Source: Cyclobacterium plantarum
Lineage (GTDB): Bacteria; Bacteroidota; Bacteroidia; Cytophagales; Cyclobacteriaceae
Direction: 5' to 3'
Length of the DNA: 64,000 nt
NCBI RefSeq assembly: GCF_011290685.1
Contig: NZ_JAANYN010000015.1
Location: forward strand, 35,982-99,981
Of this stretch, positions 1-7,943 are shown one piece after another; the first letter of the stretch is position 1; each line of letters starts with the position of its first letter. The translations under genes and the position numbers were made by a program. The notes under the pieces were generated by a model, which saw only the letters and a list, made by a program, of their open reading frames with translations, did no database searches and was not told where the DNA came from.

Positions 1-1
1 G

Positions 2-55
2 ATTGAAAAGGAATGCGATCTGAAGCCAACAGCGTTAAGTTCAAAATTCAGTTAA
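2..55 (+). CDS. 3' end of an upstream gene (partial)
   Basis: An open frame runs in from the left edge of the window and ends at a TAA at 53-55, encoding only about 17 residues (tail ...KPTALSSKFS). It is the only one of the three forward frames that stays open here, and it stops about 90 bases before the next start. This is too short to identify; it may be the last codons of a gene co-oriented with the oxidoreductase that follows, or chance. Confidence 0.3.
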   Translation: MEKECDLKPTALSSKFS

Positions 56-142
56 GGAGAAACCAAAAATAATTACTTTCATTTTAAAAAATTGAAATAA
101 ATGATTATTATCCCGGTTAAACACCAACAATAACCCCAACAC

Positions 143-1552
143 ATGACAAAACGCAGAGAATTTTTAAAGAAAACCGCATTAAGTACTGCAGGAATAAGCT
201 TCAGCGGTCTTGGATTCAGTGCCAAAAGTTATGCATCCATTATGGGTTCCAATGACCGCATCAACCTGGCCCAGATAGGTATCCGCAATCAGGGAACCGT
301 TCATCTCGACAACTATTGCAGTCTCAAAGACAGTCACAACGTGGCTTTAAGGGTACTTTGTGATGCCGATGAAGCATTATTTGATGTCAAAGCAAAGCTC
401 GTAGAGGACAAGACTGGTGCCCGGCCTGGTCTGGAATGGGATCTTAGGAAGGTACTGGATAACAAAGAAATTGATGCAGTTTCCATGGCCACACCCAATC
501 ACTGGCATGCCCTGGCCACGGTTTGGGCTTGTCAGGCAGGAAAGCACGTTTATGTGGAAAAACCAGCCTCGCATACGATTTGGGAAGGCAGGAAAATGGT
601 GGAAGCTTCCCAAAGGACTGGGTTGACAGTACAAGTTGGATTGACCAATCGTGCGTATACAAATGTACGGGATGCTATCCAATTCCTACATGAAGGCGGA
701 ATAGGAAAGGTGTACATGGCTCGCGCCCTTACGTACAAGCTGCGCAACTCATACGGTACGGCAAAAGACAGTGATCCACCGCCAGGTTTCCACTACGACC
801 AATGGTTGGGTCCGGCACCCTACCGTCCCTATAATGAAAAGCGGAGTCATTACAACTGGCACTGGTTCTGGGATACGGGCAATGGGGATTCGGGCAATAC
901 CGGTACCCACCAATTGGACATCGCCCGCTGGGGGCTGCAAAAGTACGAACATCCGGAGACAGTGTATTCCAGGGGAGGAATTTACGGTTTCGACCAGGAT
1001 GCATGCAAGCCTGAAGATTGTACTCCCGGTACCCTGGTTTATGGCGATGTAAATACCTATGGGCATGACCCCTCCATGCAGGAAACCCCGAATATACAAA
1101 CGGCCCTGTTCAATTATGCCGATGGTACCCTGCTCGAATACGAAGCACGCGGAAGGTATACCAACCACGAAGGGAGTGATGGCAGGGAAGTGGGAAACCT
1201 CTTTTATGGTTCGGAAGGCTGGCTGGAAATCGCGGGTAACAGTTGGAGGGCATTTCACCACCGGGATACCAGACCTTTTGCCAGTTCAAAGGAACAGGCT
1301 TCAGGACCGGAAGCCACGCTTTTTTCCAACTTCCTGGAGACCATTCGGTCCGGAGACAATAGGCAGCTCCAATGCACCATGCAGGAAGGGTTTTATTCCT
1401 CCGCATTGCCTCTGTTGGCCAATATTTCCTACCGTGTCAGGCGGGAACTGAGATTCCTGGGAGATAGGGAGCAATTTGCCAACGATCCCGAAGCCAATAC
1501 GTACCTATCCAAAATTTACCGAGAACCGTTTTCTTTTCCCAAAATAACCTAA
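143..1552 (+). CDS. Tat-exported Gfo/Idh/MocA-family oxidoreductase
   Basis: Predicted NAD(P)-dependent sugar or sugar-acid dehydrogenase of 469 aa. The N-terminus is a twin-arginine signal (KRREFLKK at residues 3-10, then a hydrophobic stretch to about residue 32), so it should be exported already folded with its cofactor. After the signal comes a Rossmann fold with a nucleotide loop around residues 45-51 (IGIRNQG), the TPNHWH segment at 117-122 and the family hallmark EKP at 139-141. A C-terminal GNTGTHQLD segment carries the usual catalytic His/Asp. Length fits the Tat-exported subgroup common in Bacteroidota. It is followed after 2 bases by an exported TIM-barrel isomerase, so the two are almost certainly co-transcribed. 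The exact substrate cannot be told from sequence. Confidence 0.93.
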   Translation: MTKRREFLKKTALSTAGISFSGLGFSAKSYASIMGSNDRINLAQIGIRNQGTVHLDNYCSLKDSHNVALRVLCDADEALFDVKAKLVEDKTGARPGLEWDLRKVLDNKEIDAVSMATPNHWHALATVWACQAGKHVYVEKPASHTIWEGRKMVEASQRTGLTVQVGLTNRAYTNVRDAIQFLHEGGIGKVYMARALTYKLRNSYGTAKDSDPPPGFHYDQWLGPAPYRPYNEKRSHYNWHWFWDTGNGDSGNTGTHQLDIARWGLQKYEHPETVYSRGGIYGFDQDACKPEDCTPGTLVYGDVNTYGHDPSMQETPNIQTALFNYADGTLLEYEARGRYTNHEGSDGREVGNLFYGSEGWLEIAGNSWRAFHHRDTRPFASSKEQASGPEATLFSNFLETIRSGDNRQLQCTMQEGFYSSALPLLANISYRVRRELRFLGDREQFANDPEANTYLSKIYREPFSFPKIT

Positions 1553-1554
1553 AA

Positions 1555-2547
1555 ATGAAAAAACATATAATTAGAACCCTAATAGCGTTGTTCGTCGTAT
1601 CCAGTGCCTTTGGCCAGGCCGTTCCAACGGGTAATCCGGCTGATTTTAAAGTGAAAACCTGCCTGCATTCCATTGGCTATTCCGGTCTGTGGCGGGGACA
1701 GGCTGTCCTTTCCGTGGATGAATTTTTAGTCAAAGCCAGCGAATTGGGATATGATGGGGTGATGCTCATGGCAAAAGCCCCACATCTTTCCATTTTGGAA
1801 TACGATAAAGAAGCCCGGGAGCGCCTCAAAAACCGGATCGCTGAGTTGGATTTAACCCTTGTCGGACTTGCCGGGTACTCTGATTTTACTGCAGGCATGG
1901 ACAAGCCCGGAATCCCTCATACTGAGATACAGGCAGCCTATATCGGTCAATTGGCGGAACTGGCCAGTGATCTGGGAACCAACATGATTCGTATTTTTAC
2001 GGGCTACGAGCGCCCGGGAATTGCCTATGATAAACAGTACGCCACGGTAGTCGAAGGTATCACCCTTGCTGCCAAAGAAGCACAAAAATATGGGGTCACA
2101 CTGGCCATCCAAAACCACCACGATATTGCCATCCACCACGACGCCATGTATTGGTTGCTCAAGGAGGTTAACCAGCCCAACGTCATGTCGGGTTGGGATG
2201 CATGGTCGCCCACCCTGGAAGGACTCACAAAAGAAGAAATCAGAAATTCGGTAAAGAAGATGAAGCCCTTTTTGGTGAATACCATCTTAGCAGATTATAT
2301 CCCGCTTCCCAGATACCAATATGAACATTCACTGACCAATTATAAGTCTGAAAAACCAGTAATGCGGGCAACGGCTATGGGAGAGGGGATTATTGATTAT
2401 GAGAATTTTATCGGAGCCCTGAAAGAAATTGGCTACCAGGGCTACCTGGTCTATGAAATGTGCGAAGTGCTGGAAGGTGGAGGCTCCATTGAAAACCTGG
2501 ATGCTACCGCCAAAATATTTCTGGATTATGTAAAGCAGTTTGAATGA
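1555..2547 (+). CDS. Exported sugar phosphate isomerase/epimerase-like TIM barrel
   Basis: Protein of 330 aa of the xylose-isomerase-like TIM-barrel superfamily (AP endonuclease 2 / IolE / IolI group). A Sec signal peptide covers about residues 1-20 (hydrophobic IALFVVSSAFG then QAVP). Metal-site features of the fold are visible: a Glu-containing strand region, the HHD motif in IQNHHDIA, the GWDAWSP segment and a C-terminal YEMCE. Placement 2 bases downstream of the exported dehydrogenase suggests that both act on the same periplasmic sugar, for example oxidation followed by isomerisation or epimerisation. The name sugar phosphate isomerase is the family label; a periplasmic enzyme more probably sees a free or keto sugar. 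Function is inferred from family and context. Confidence 0.88.
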   Translation: MKKHIIRTLIALFVVSSAFGQAVPTGNPADFKVKTCLHSIGYSGLWRGQAVLSVDEFLVKASELGYDGVMLMAKAPHLSILEYDKEARERLKNRIAELDLTLVGLAGYSDFTAGMDKPGIPHTEIQAAYIGQLAELASDLGTNMIRIFTGYERPGIAYDKQYATVVEGITLAAKEAQKYGVTLAIQNHHDIAIHHDAMYWLLKEVNQPNVMSGWDAWSPTLEGLTKEEIRNSVKKMKPFLVNTILADYIPLPRYQYEHSLTNYKSEKPVMRATAMGEGIIDYENFIGALKEIGYQGYLVYEMCEVLEGGGSIENLDATAKIFLDYVKQFE

Positions 2548-2575
2548 TTTAAATTTTTGGTCAATACCATACACG

Positions 2576-2830
2576 GTTGATCAGGCTGGCCCTGTTTTTG
2601 TCCTCAGGTTTGATCAGGCCGAAGAAGTGGTAGTCGAGGTTTTTCGCAAATTATTGCGCAAAAAAGAATCTCAGATGGATTTTCGGAATTTTGAAGGCTA
2701 CCTTTTTAAAATGGTGAAACACGAGTGCCAGAATTATTTAGATACCAGAAAAAACCGGGATTTCAGACATGTATTTGTTGATGATTTACAAGATTACCTC
2801 CACATGGATCAAAATGATCCTGAAAAATAG
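2576..2830 (+). pseudogene. Decayed ECF sigma factor, region 2 remnant
   Basis: The open frame here encodes a piece recognisable as sigma-70 region 2 of an ECF factor: DQAEEVVVEVFRKLL (compare the usual DAEDIVQEVFxKLW) followed by FEGYLFKMVKHECQNYL (compare SYLFRIxRNxxxNYL). It ends after about 85 codons, so the region 4 helix-turn-helix that binds the -35 element is missing, and the upstream helix of region 2 is also not recognisable. The frame has no good ATG start and abuts the isomerase stop. The gap up to 3310 holds no continuation in another frame that I could recognise. Best read as the remnant of a sigma gene; a small functional protein is less likely. Confidence 0.5.
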
Positions 2831-3310
2831 ATTTTTATATTCTCAATCATTGTAAGATTAGTATTTTTTCTTAGGGAAATTAGCGGTAATGCACTGACTC
2901 TTGGGGGATTATATCCAATTCCATTATATTAGTACAATGAAGCAGAAAGAAGCCGGAAATATATCCCATCGAGACTTTTTACATCAGGGGATGTTATCGT
3001 GTCCAAAAGCATTTCTGGATTCCATTTGGATTTGGAATATGTTTTTAGGGATTTGGACGAAGGTAGGGAATACCCCAAAAATTGACTTGTCGGAAAGGGG
3101 TTCGGAATCTATATTCCCAAGCACCTCAATGAATCAACCGAAATTTAATTCGATAGTATGGTAAATTTAAAATGAGTGAGGCCCTGGTTTTTCCTGAGCA
3201 AATTTTTGGCTTAGCGATAAATATAAATCAGTTTTTGATTTTTTTGGCCATATTTGAATAAATCAACTAAATTGTAGACCAGATAGCCTAAACCAAATTG
3301 ACCTAAAAGA
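2831..3310. other. Gene-poor stretch after the sigma remnant
   Basis: No convincing gene. An 87-codon open frame at 2901-3164 has unremarkable composition and no recognisable family. The last 80 bases are AT-rich leader for the next gene. Nothing else was recognised. Confidence 0.4.
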
Positions 3311-4165
3311 ATGAAAAAATTAATCCCCTTTGTAATTCTCCTGCTTATAAGCATGGATGTGCTCCAGGCCCAGGGCAACCGGCCCATTTTCGAAGAAATG
3401 CCCGGCATGGTTTCCTATACTTACCGGGATAGCTTCTCCAAAGACGTGGCTGCCACCCTGGATACCCTACAGGCCATGGGCATCAAGGACATGGAATTCT
3501 CCAACCTGTTTGGGACAACGGCAGCAGAAATACGAAAACTGCTCGATGAAAGGGACATGTATTGCTCATCATTTGGCGTGGGTTATCCTGATTTGGTCAA
3601 TAAAACCCAGGAGGTGGCAGCAAATGCCAAAACCCTGGGTGCAAAATTTGTAAGGGTGGCCTGGATTCCCCATGAGTCCCCTTTTGACCTGGCAGATGCC
3701 AAAAAAGCCATTTCCGATTTCAACAAGGCCGGAAAAATCCTAAAGGAGGAACATGGCCTCACCTTTTGTTACCATAACCATGGTTATGAATTCTATCCTT
3801 ATGAAGACGGGACCTTATTCGATTACATGACGGAAGAAACCGATCCTGAATATGTAAGCTATGAAATAGATATCCTTTGGACCTTCTTTCCCGGAGAAGA
3901 TCCTGCCGCATTGATCAATAAATATCCTGATAGATTTAAGTTAATGCACCTGAAAGATCTTAAAAAAGGAGTGGACGGAAACATGTCTGGCGGAACACCT
4001 AAAGAAAATGACGTGGTTTTAGGTACAGGGCAATTGGACCTTCCCGCTATCCTGAAAGCGGCAAAAGCAGCCGGTATTGAGCATTACTATATAGAGGACG
4101 AAAGTCCGGTTTATTACAAGCAGGTACCCAGGTCCATTGAGTATTTGCAGGGTTTAACGTATTAA
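3311..4165 (+). CDS. Exported sugar phosphate isomerase/epimerase-like TIM barrel (second)
   Basis: A 284 aa TIM-barrel protein of the xylose-isomerase-like group, with a signal peptide in the first 20 residues (VILLLISMDVLQAQ). The metal/acid residues expected of the fold are visible in CYHNHGYEF, the SYEIDILW strand, LMHLKDLKKG and a terminal YIEDESP. It shares its fold with the 1555-2547 protein, but by eye the two are not close paralogues (shorter, different loops), so they probably perform different steps on related substrates. It is separated from that gene by the sigma-factor remnant and likely has its own promoter in the AT-rich 3180-3310 region. The start ATG is 10 bases after a purine-rich ACCTAAAAGA leader. 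Confidence 0.88.
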   Translation: MKKLIPFVILLLISMDVLQAQGNRPIFEEMPGMVSYTYRDSFSKDVAATLDTLQAMGIKDMEFSNLFGTTAAEIRKLLDERDMYCSSFGVGYPDLVNKTQEVAANAKTLGAKFVRVAWIPHESPFDLADAKKAISDFNKAGKILKEEHGLTFCYHNHGYEFYPYEDGTLFDYMTEETDPEYVSYEIDILWTFFPGEDPAALINKYPDRFKLMHLKDLKKGVDGNMSGGTPKENDVVLGTGQLDLPAILKAAKAAGIEHYYIEDESPVYYKQVPRSIEYLQGLTY

Positions 4166-4377
4166 AAAAAGCAAAAAGTCTGCAAAAATTCTCATCACAA
4201 GAAAAATCAATAGTGTTTTACGTCAAGCACGTAAACTTGACATGATACTAAATCCGATTTCGTTATGTAGGGGTGGGAGTGAACTTGTTTGTGTGCAGAA
4301 TATCCGGACCGGAAATTTAAGCTATTGCTTTTAGCTTTTTAATTGGCTAACTTTAATAAGGTAAATTGTTGAATATC

Positions 4378-4935
4378 ATGGCAACTGAAGTAGTGAAGCG
4401 CTTGATTAATGTGGATGAATATTATAAAATGGCTGAAGTTGGAATCCTAAAGGCAGAAGACCCGGTAGAGCTTATTCATGGAGAAATTTTTCAGATGAGT
4501 CCGATAGGAAGCAGACATGCAGCAATTGTCGATAGATTAGCCAGAAAATTCAATCAATTTTTGACGGGTCAAATAAATATTCGGATTCAAAACCCCATCA
4601 GATTTGATAGAAACAATGAACCTGAGCCAGATATTTCCCTTTTGAAGTACAAAACTGACGATTATGCTTCGTCACATCCCCGACCTTCCGATGTGCATGC
4701 CCTTTTTGAAGTGGGGGGTTCTTCCATCAGGTTTGATAGGGAGGTGAAAGCTCCGCTGTACGCTGCACATGGCATTCCGGAATTCTGGATAATTGACCTG
4801 GACACCAATCAAATGGAATACTTTTCCAAACCCCAAGGCGATGCTTACACAGAATCCAGGGTTTTTCGGCCTGGCGATGAGGTCAGAATAATGGATAGAA
4901 AATTCTCTGTAAAAGAGTTGCTTATTTTGAGCTAA
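4378..4935 (+). CDS. Uma2-family (DUF820) putative restriction-endonuclease-like protein
   Basis: A 185 aa protein matching the Uma2/DUF820 family, a PD-(D/E)XK-fold nuclease family of unproven role that is abundant in cyanobacteria and Bacteroidota. Characteristic segments are the N-terminal DEYYKMAEVGIL, ELIHGEIFQMSP, the core PEPDISLL (Asp of the active site), FEVGGSSIRFDREVKAPLYA and IPEFWIIDLD (second acidic strand). A TTG four codons upstream would extend the frame, but the ATG at 4378 (MATEVV) is preferred. Monocistronic. No partner antitoxin or methylase is adjacent. The family call is firm, the biochemical role is not. Confidence 0.88.
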   Translation: MATEVVKRLINVDEYYKMAEVGILKAEDPVELIHGEIFQMSPIGSRHAAIVDRLARKFNQFLTGQINIRIQNPIRFDRNNEPEPDISLLKYKTDDYASSHPRPSDVHALFEVGGSSIRFDREVKAPLYAAHGIPEFWIIDLDTNQMEYFSKPQGDAYTESRVFRPGDEVRIMDRKFSVKELLILS

Positions 4936-5271
4936 GGAAGCAAACGAGTTCTTACCCAGGACTGAAGAGTCCCCCAACCATGTATAACTTGATTTGAATT
5001 AAAACTGGTATTCGAATCTTTTTTGGGGAGGTGGGTTTTGCAAATCTGGAGAATGATGCCAGGCCCGATTTAATAATTGGGTGCGGTTTTTTTAGCCTGT
5101 TGTGCTTCAGGCTATTTCTGAATTGAAAGTATTTTTCTGGTTGGAGGGGCTTCCTTCTCTTTACGGAAAGGCTAAAGGATTTCTGAAGGCCTCAATTTAT
5201 CTGTTGCACAGCCTTTTAAAAATATAATATTTGTGGTTCAAAAATTGCTTGTGTTAAATCAAACTTGAACC
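4936..5271. other. Intergenic stretch with hairpins
   Basis: No gene seen. The stretch carries the terminator-like hairpin listed separately at 5064-5093, a second short hairpin just behind it (AGCCTG at 5094-5099 against CAGGCT), and an AT-rich leader before 5272. Confidence 0.5.
5064..5093 (+). terminator. Probable intrinsic terminator after the Uma2 gene
   Basis: CCCGATT (5064-5070) pairs with AATTGGG (5075-5081) across a TAAT loop, with one G-T pair; five bases later comes a run of seven T (5087-5093). It lies about 130 bases past the Uma2 stop and is oriented to end plus-strand transcripts. Confidence 0.45.
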
Positions 5272-6342
5272 ATGAAACTTTTCCAATGCAAGCATTGCCT
5301 GCAGCCCGCCTATTTTGAGAACACAAAATGCAGCCATTGCAGTACCCTGTTGGGGTTTGATCCCGAAATATTGGATTTGATGGCCCTTTTCGAACAGGGA
5401 AGCGGTGCTCCGATGATTGATTCAGCAGGTAATCCTTTTCGTTATTGTCTGAATCGACAGCATGAAGGTTGCAATTGGTTGATTCCAATGGCTTCCGATG
5501 ACCGCTATTGTAAGGCTTGTGTGCTCAACCAGATCATTCCGGATCTTTCAAATCCAGCCTACAAAAAAAGGTGGCAAACCATAGAAAATGCCAAACACAG
5601 GCTCTTGTATGCCATTTTGAGATGGAATCTGCCCTTTAGTTCAAAGGCACTGAACCCTTCGAGTGGTCTGGGATTTGAATTTAAGGCAGCAGAAGAAAAT
5701 GAACCAGTAATAACAGGACATGCTTCTGGGATCATCACGATGAATATTGCAGAGGCAGATGATGTGGAAAGAGCCATGGCCAAAAAACAAATGGATGAGG
5801 TTTACCGCACGGTTTTAGGACATTTCCGCCATGAAATAGGTCATTATTTTTGGGATGTTTTTATTTCCGGATCGGATAATTTGTCTGATTTCAGGGATTT
5901 GTTTGGGGATGAAAGGGTCTCCTATCAGCAAGCCCTTGAAAAGCATTATCAGAAATCTGGTTCAAATGGTTGGCAGAAGAATTATATTTCAGCCTATGCA
6001 AGTTCTCACCCATGGGAAGATTGGGCGGAAACCTGGGCGCACTACCTCCATATAGTGGATACTTTGGAGACAGCCTATTCATTTGGGTTGAGTTTAGCTC
6101 CCAGACTTCCAAAGGATGTTCCCCTTATGTCCGGTTCAATCACCAAAGACGCTTACTGCTGTACTGATTTCGAACAAATAATCGATCAATGGATTCCACT
6201 TTCTCTGGCATTAAATAGTTTGAACCGAAGTATGGGACTTCAGGATAGCTATCCCTTTGTGATCAATCCAGAGGTAAAACTAAAATTGGCATTTGTCCAC
6301 CAGGTCATTCAGGCCTGGTCTCCAGGTTTTAGGTCATCCTGA
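5272..6342 (+). CDS. Zinc-ribbon putative zinc metallopeptidase (Peptidase_Mx type)
   Basis: A 356 aa cytoplasmic protein. The N-terminal domain is a zinc ribbon with paired CxxC knuckles at residues 6-9 (CKHC) and 20-23 (CSHC), with further Cys at about 59, 67, 80 and 83. The C-terminal two thirds matches the putative zinc-binding metallopeptidase domain: FRHEIGHYFWD places HEIGH at 187-191, with a downstream WEDWAETWAHYLH segment that may supply the third ligand. No signal peptide is present. Homologues are often annotated as hypothetical zinc-ribbon proteins; no substrate is established. It stands alone with its own leader. Confidence 0.88.
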   Translation: MKLFQCKHCLQPAYFENTKCSHCSTLLGFDPEILDLMALFEQGSGAPMIDSAGNPFRYCLNRQHEGCNWLIPMASDDRYCKACVLNQIIPDLSNPAYKKRWQTIENAKHRLLYAILRWNLPFSSKALNPSSGLGFEFKAAEENEPVITGHASGIITMNIAEADDVERAMAKKQMDEVYRTVLGHFRHEIGHYFWDVFISGSDNLSDFRDLFGDERVSYQQALEKHYQKSGSNGWQKNYISAYASSHPWEDWAETWAHYLHIVDTLETAYSFGLSLAPRLPKDVPLMSGSITKDAYCCTDFEQIIDQWIPLSLALNSLNRSMGLQDSYPFVINPEVKLKLAFVHQVIQAWSPGFRSS

Positions 6343-6624
6343 TAATTGCTTTTTTCGGGTAATTATCAATAGTCCCGTGAATTTGGTTTTTATTTTATAA
6401 GAAATCCAGCCCAGGTAGGTTCTTTATTTGAAAAAGGGGGGGGGTTCCGAAAGTTAGACTATAAACCCTTTCGGAAAATCTGTAGAATCAGAAACATTTT
6501 CGCTAACATAAGTGGTGAAATGATGTGTGTGAAAATTTATATTTCACTTTTCTTAAAATGCTAAAATATAATTTTTAAATTCCCGGATTAATTAATTTTT
6601 GATCAATTTAATTATTTTCAAGGA
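6343..6624. other. Intergenic region with G9 run and hairpin
   Basis: A run of nine G (6436-6444) is directly followed by an inverted repeat, TTCCGAAAG (6445-6453) against CTTTCGGAA (6468-6476) with a 14-base spacer. It has no T-tract, so it is not an ordinary terminator. The remainder is AT-rich leader of the esterase gene. Confidence 0.5.
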
Positions 6625-7467
6625 ATGAAGCATCTCAAATATTTTTTTCTTTGGTTCAATTTGATTTTGGTCGCTTGTATCCCGCAGGAAGATGGGCCAC
6701 AGCAACAAATAGACTTTGAATTTAAGGCCATTTCTAATGTGGCTTATGGTGAACATGAGCGGCAGGTGTATGACATTTATTTGCCTGCAAATAGAAATGA
6801 AAATACCTCCACCATTTTACTACTCCATGGTGGAGGATGGATGGAAGGAAATAAATCCGATATGAATCCTTTCAAGGACTTTTTGCGGGATCAATTGCCA
6901 GGTTATGCCGTGGTGAATATGAACTACAGGTTAGCTGATCAAAACCATTCCCCTTACCCCATGCAGCTTGAGGATATTACTTCGCTGATCAGCCATTTGG
7001 AAAGTAACCGGGACGATTACCAGATTGGAGAAAAGTTGGGCTTTGTAGGAGCTAGTGCAGGAGGGCATTTGGCCCTTTTGTGGAGTTATACCCGAGATGT
7101 AAATGAGCAAGTGCAAATGGTTTGCAGCATAGTGGGCCCTACAAATCTGCTGGACGAAGCCTACCTGAATACCCAAAACTCAGAACTCAAAGGAATGTTG
7201 GATTTGTTTGGTGCGGATGAAGAAATGCTCCGAGCGGCAAGTCCCCTGTTTCAGCTACAGGACAAAGCTCCCCCAACCATCCTTTTTTATGGGGGGAAGG
7301 ATCCTCTTATCCCTAATAGTCAGGGAATTTCTCTCAAAGAACGGCTGGAAGAACTGCAGGTAATCCATGAATTTCATTTTTATCCCAATGAAGGCCATGG
7401 TTGGATTGGGCTTAACCTGCTGGACTCCTCTTTAAAACTTAAGGCATTTATTGAAAAGAACTTTTAA
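6625..7467 (+). CDS. Lipoprotein alpha/beta hydrolase (carboxylesterase type)
   Basis: A 280 aa esterase/lipase-like hydrolase anchored as a lipoprotein: the signal sequence ends in LVAC at residues 15-18. Hormone-sensitive-lipase-like motifs are present: oxyanion loop HGGGW (68-72), nucleophile elbow GASAGG (Ser144), an Asp in GGKDPLIP and the catalytic His in EGHGW near residue 259. The fold and spacing are complete, so it should be an active periplasm-facing or surface esterase. Natural substrate unknown; candidates are acylated sugars or small esters. Its gene is isolated and followed by a strong hairpin at 7611-7633. Confidence 0.9.
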   Translation: MKHLKYFFLWFNLILVACIPQEDGPQQQIDFEFKAISNVAYGEHERQVYDIYLPANRNENTSTILLLHGGGWMEGNKSDMNPFKDFLRDQLPGYAVVNMNYRLADQNHSPYPMQLEDITSLISHLESNRDDYQIGEKLGFVGASAGGHLALLWSYTRDVNEQVQMVCSIVGPTNLLDEAYLNTQNSELKGMLDLFGADEEMLRAASPLFQLQDKAPPTILFYGGKDPLIPNSQGISLKERLEELQVIHEFHFYPNEGHGWIGLNLLDSSLKLKAFIEKNF

Positions 7468-7557
7468 GGAAATAATATCCTTTTCAATTGTTTATCATTG
7501 ATTAAACGGCCATAACTTTTCCCGATTCCCGGGAGAAGGTCCCATACTTCCCCCTCC

Positions 7558-7575
7558 CCCCGATAACTATCGGGG
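7558..7575. repeat. Palindromic CCCCGATA-AC-TATCGGGG element
   Basis: Eight-base arms CCCCGATA (7558-7565) and TATCGGGG (7568-7575) around a 2-base centre. A shorter relative, CCCGAT-TAAGG-ATCGGG, sits at 18369-18385 as an insertion within a tandem leader repeat, so the motif recurs in the window and behaves like a small dispersed palindrome. Confidence 0.55.
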
Positions 7576-7610
7576 CTATCGGAGCATCCCAAAGTATGAC
7601 GGTGGTTTCA

Positions 7611-7633
7611 AGCCTGTTTGCATCAAACAGGCT
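7611..7633 (+). terminator. Perfect 10-bp hairpin, probable terminator
   Basis: AGCCTGTTTG (7611-7620) and CAAACAGGCT (7624-7633) form a perfect stem with a 3-base loop, followed by CGATTTTATTT. It lies about 145 bases past the esterase stop. The T-tract is broken, so efficiency is uncertain. Confidence 0.5.
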
Positions 7634-7943
7634 CGATTTTATTTCTCAAAATTCTTATCAGTAACTCAAGCAATCATAACCAAAATCAATTAAGTTTTGC
7701 AATTGGGATCTTTCCCGATTGATTTTTACAGGTATAGGTAGTACGTCTCATGAATTAAAGCATTCATTTTATTTAAGAAAAACACAAAAAGATTTTTGCT
7801 TGTAAATTTTTTATTCAACTTAAAATGATGGGTGGTGAAAATGATGGTTAAAATCGATTTTGAGATAAATGAATGGTCTCAAAAGTTTTTATTCCCTTTA
7901 AATTTTGATAATTTAAAATTTGAAAGGAACCAAAAGCCAACGG

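Larger units (their letters stand above)
7468..7943. other. Intergenic region with REP-like palindrome
   Basis: No gene. Two notable hairpins occur: CCCCGATA/TATCGGGG at 7558-7575 and the longer one at 7611-7633 listed separately. The last 150 bases are AT-rich promoter/leader for the barrel gene. Confidence 0.55.

Noticed and set aside
749..1261. 170-codon antisense frame in the oxidoreductase gene
   Set aside because: Overlaps a complete Gfo/Idh/MocA protein with all motifs; no family features in the antisense reading.
2901..3164. 87-codon open frame after the sigma remnant
   Set aside because: No recognisable motif, no start context, composition like non-coding DNA.
4378..4935. Uma2 gene as part of a restriction or defence island
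   Set aside because: It stands alone between metabolic and unknown genes, with no methylase, helicase or other defence genes beside it.
5087..5115. AGCCTG-TTGTGCTT-CAGGCT hairpin as a second terminator
   Set aside because: The T run lies before, not after, the stem on the plus strand, and the minus strand has A instead of T behind the stem.
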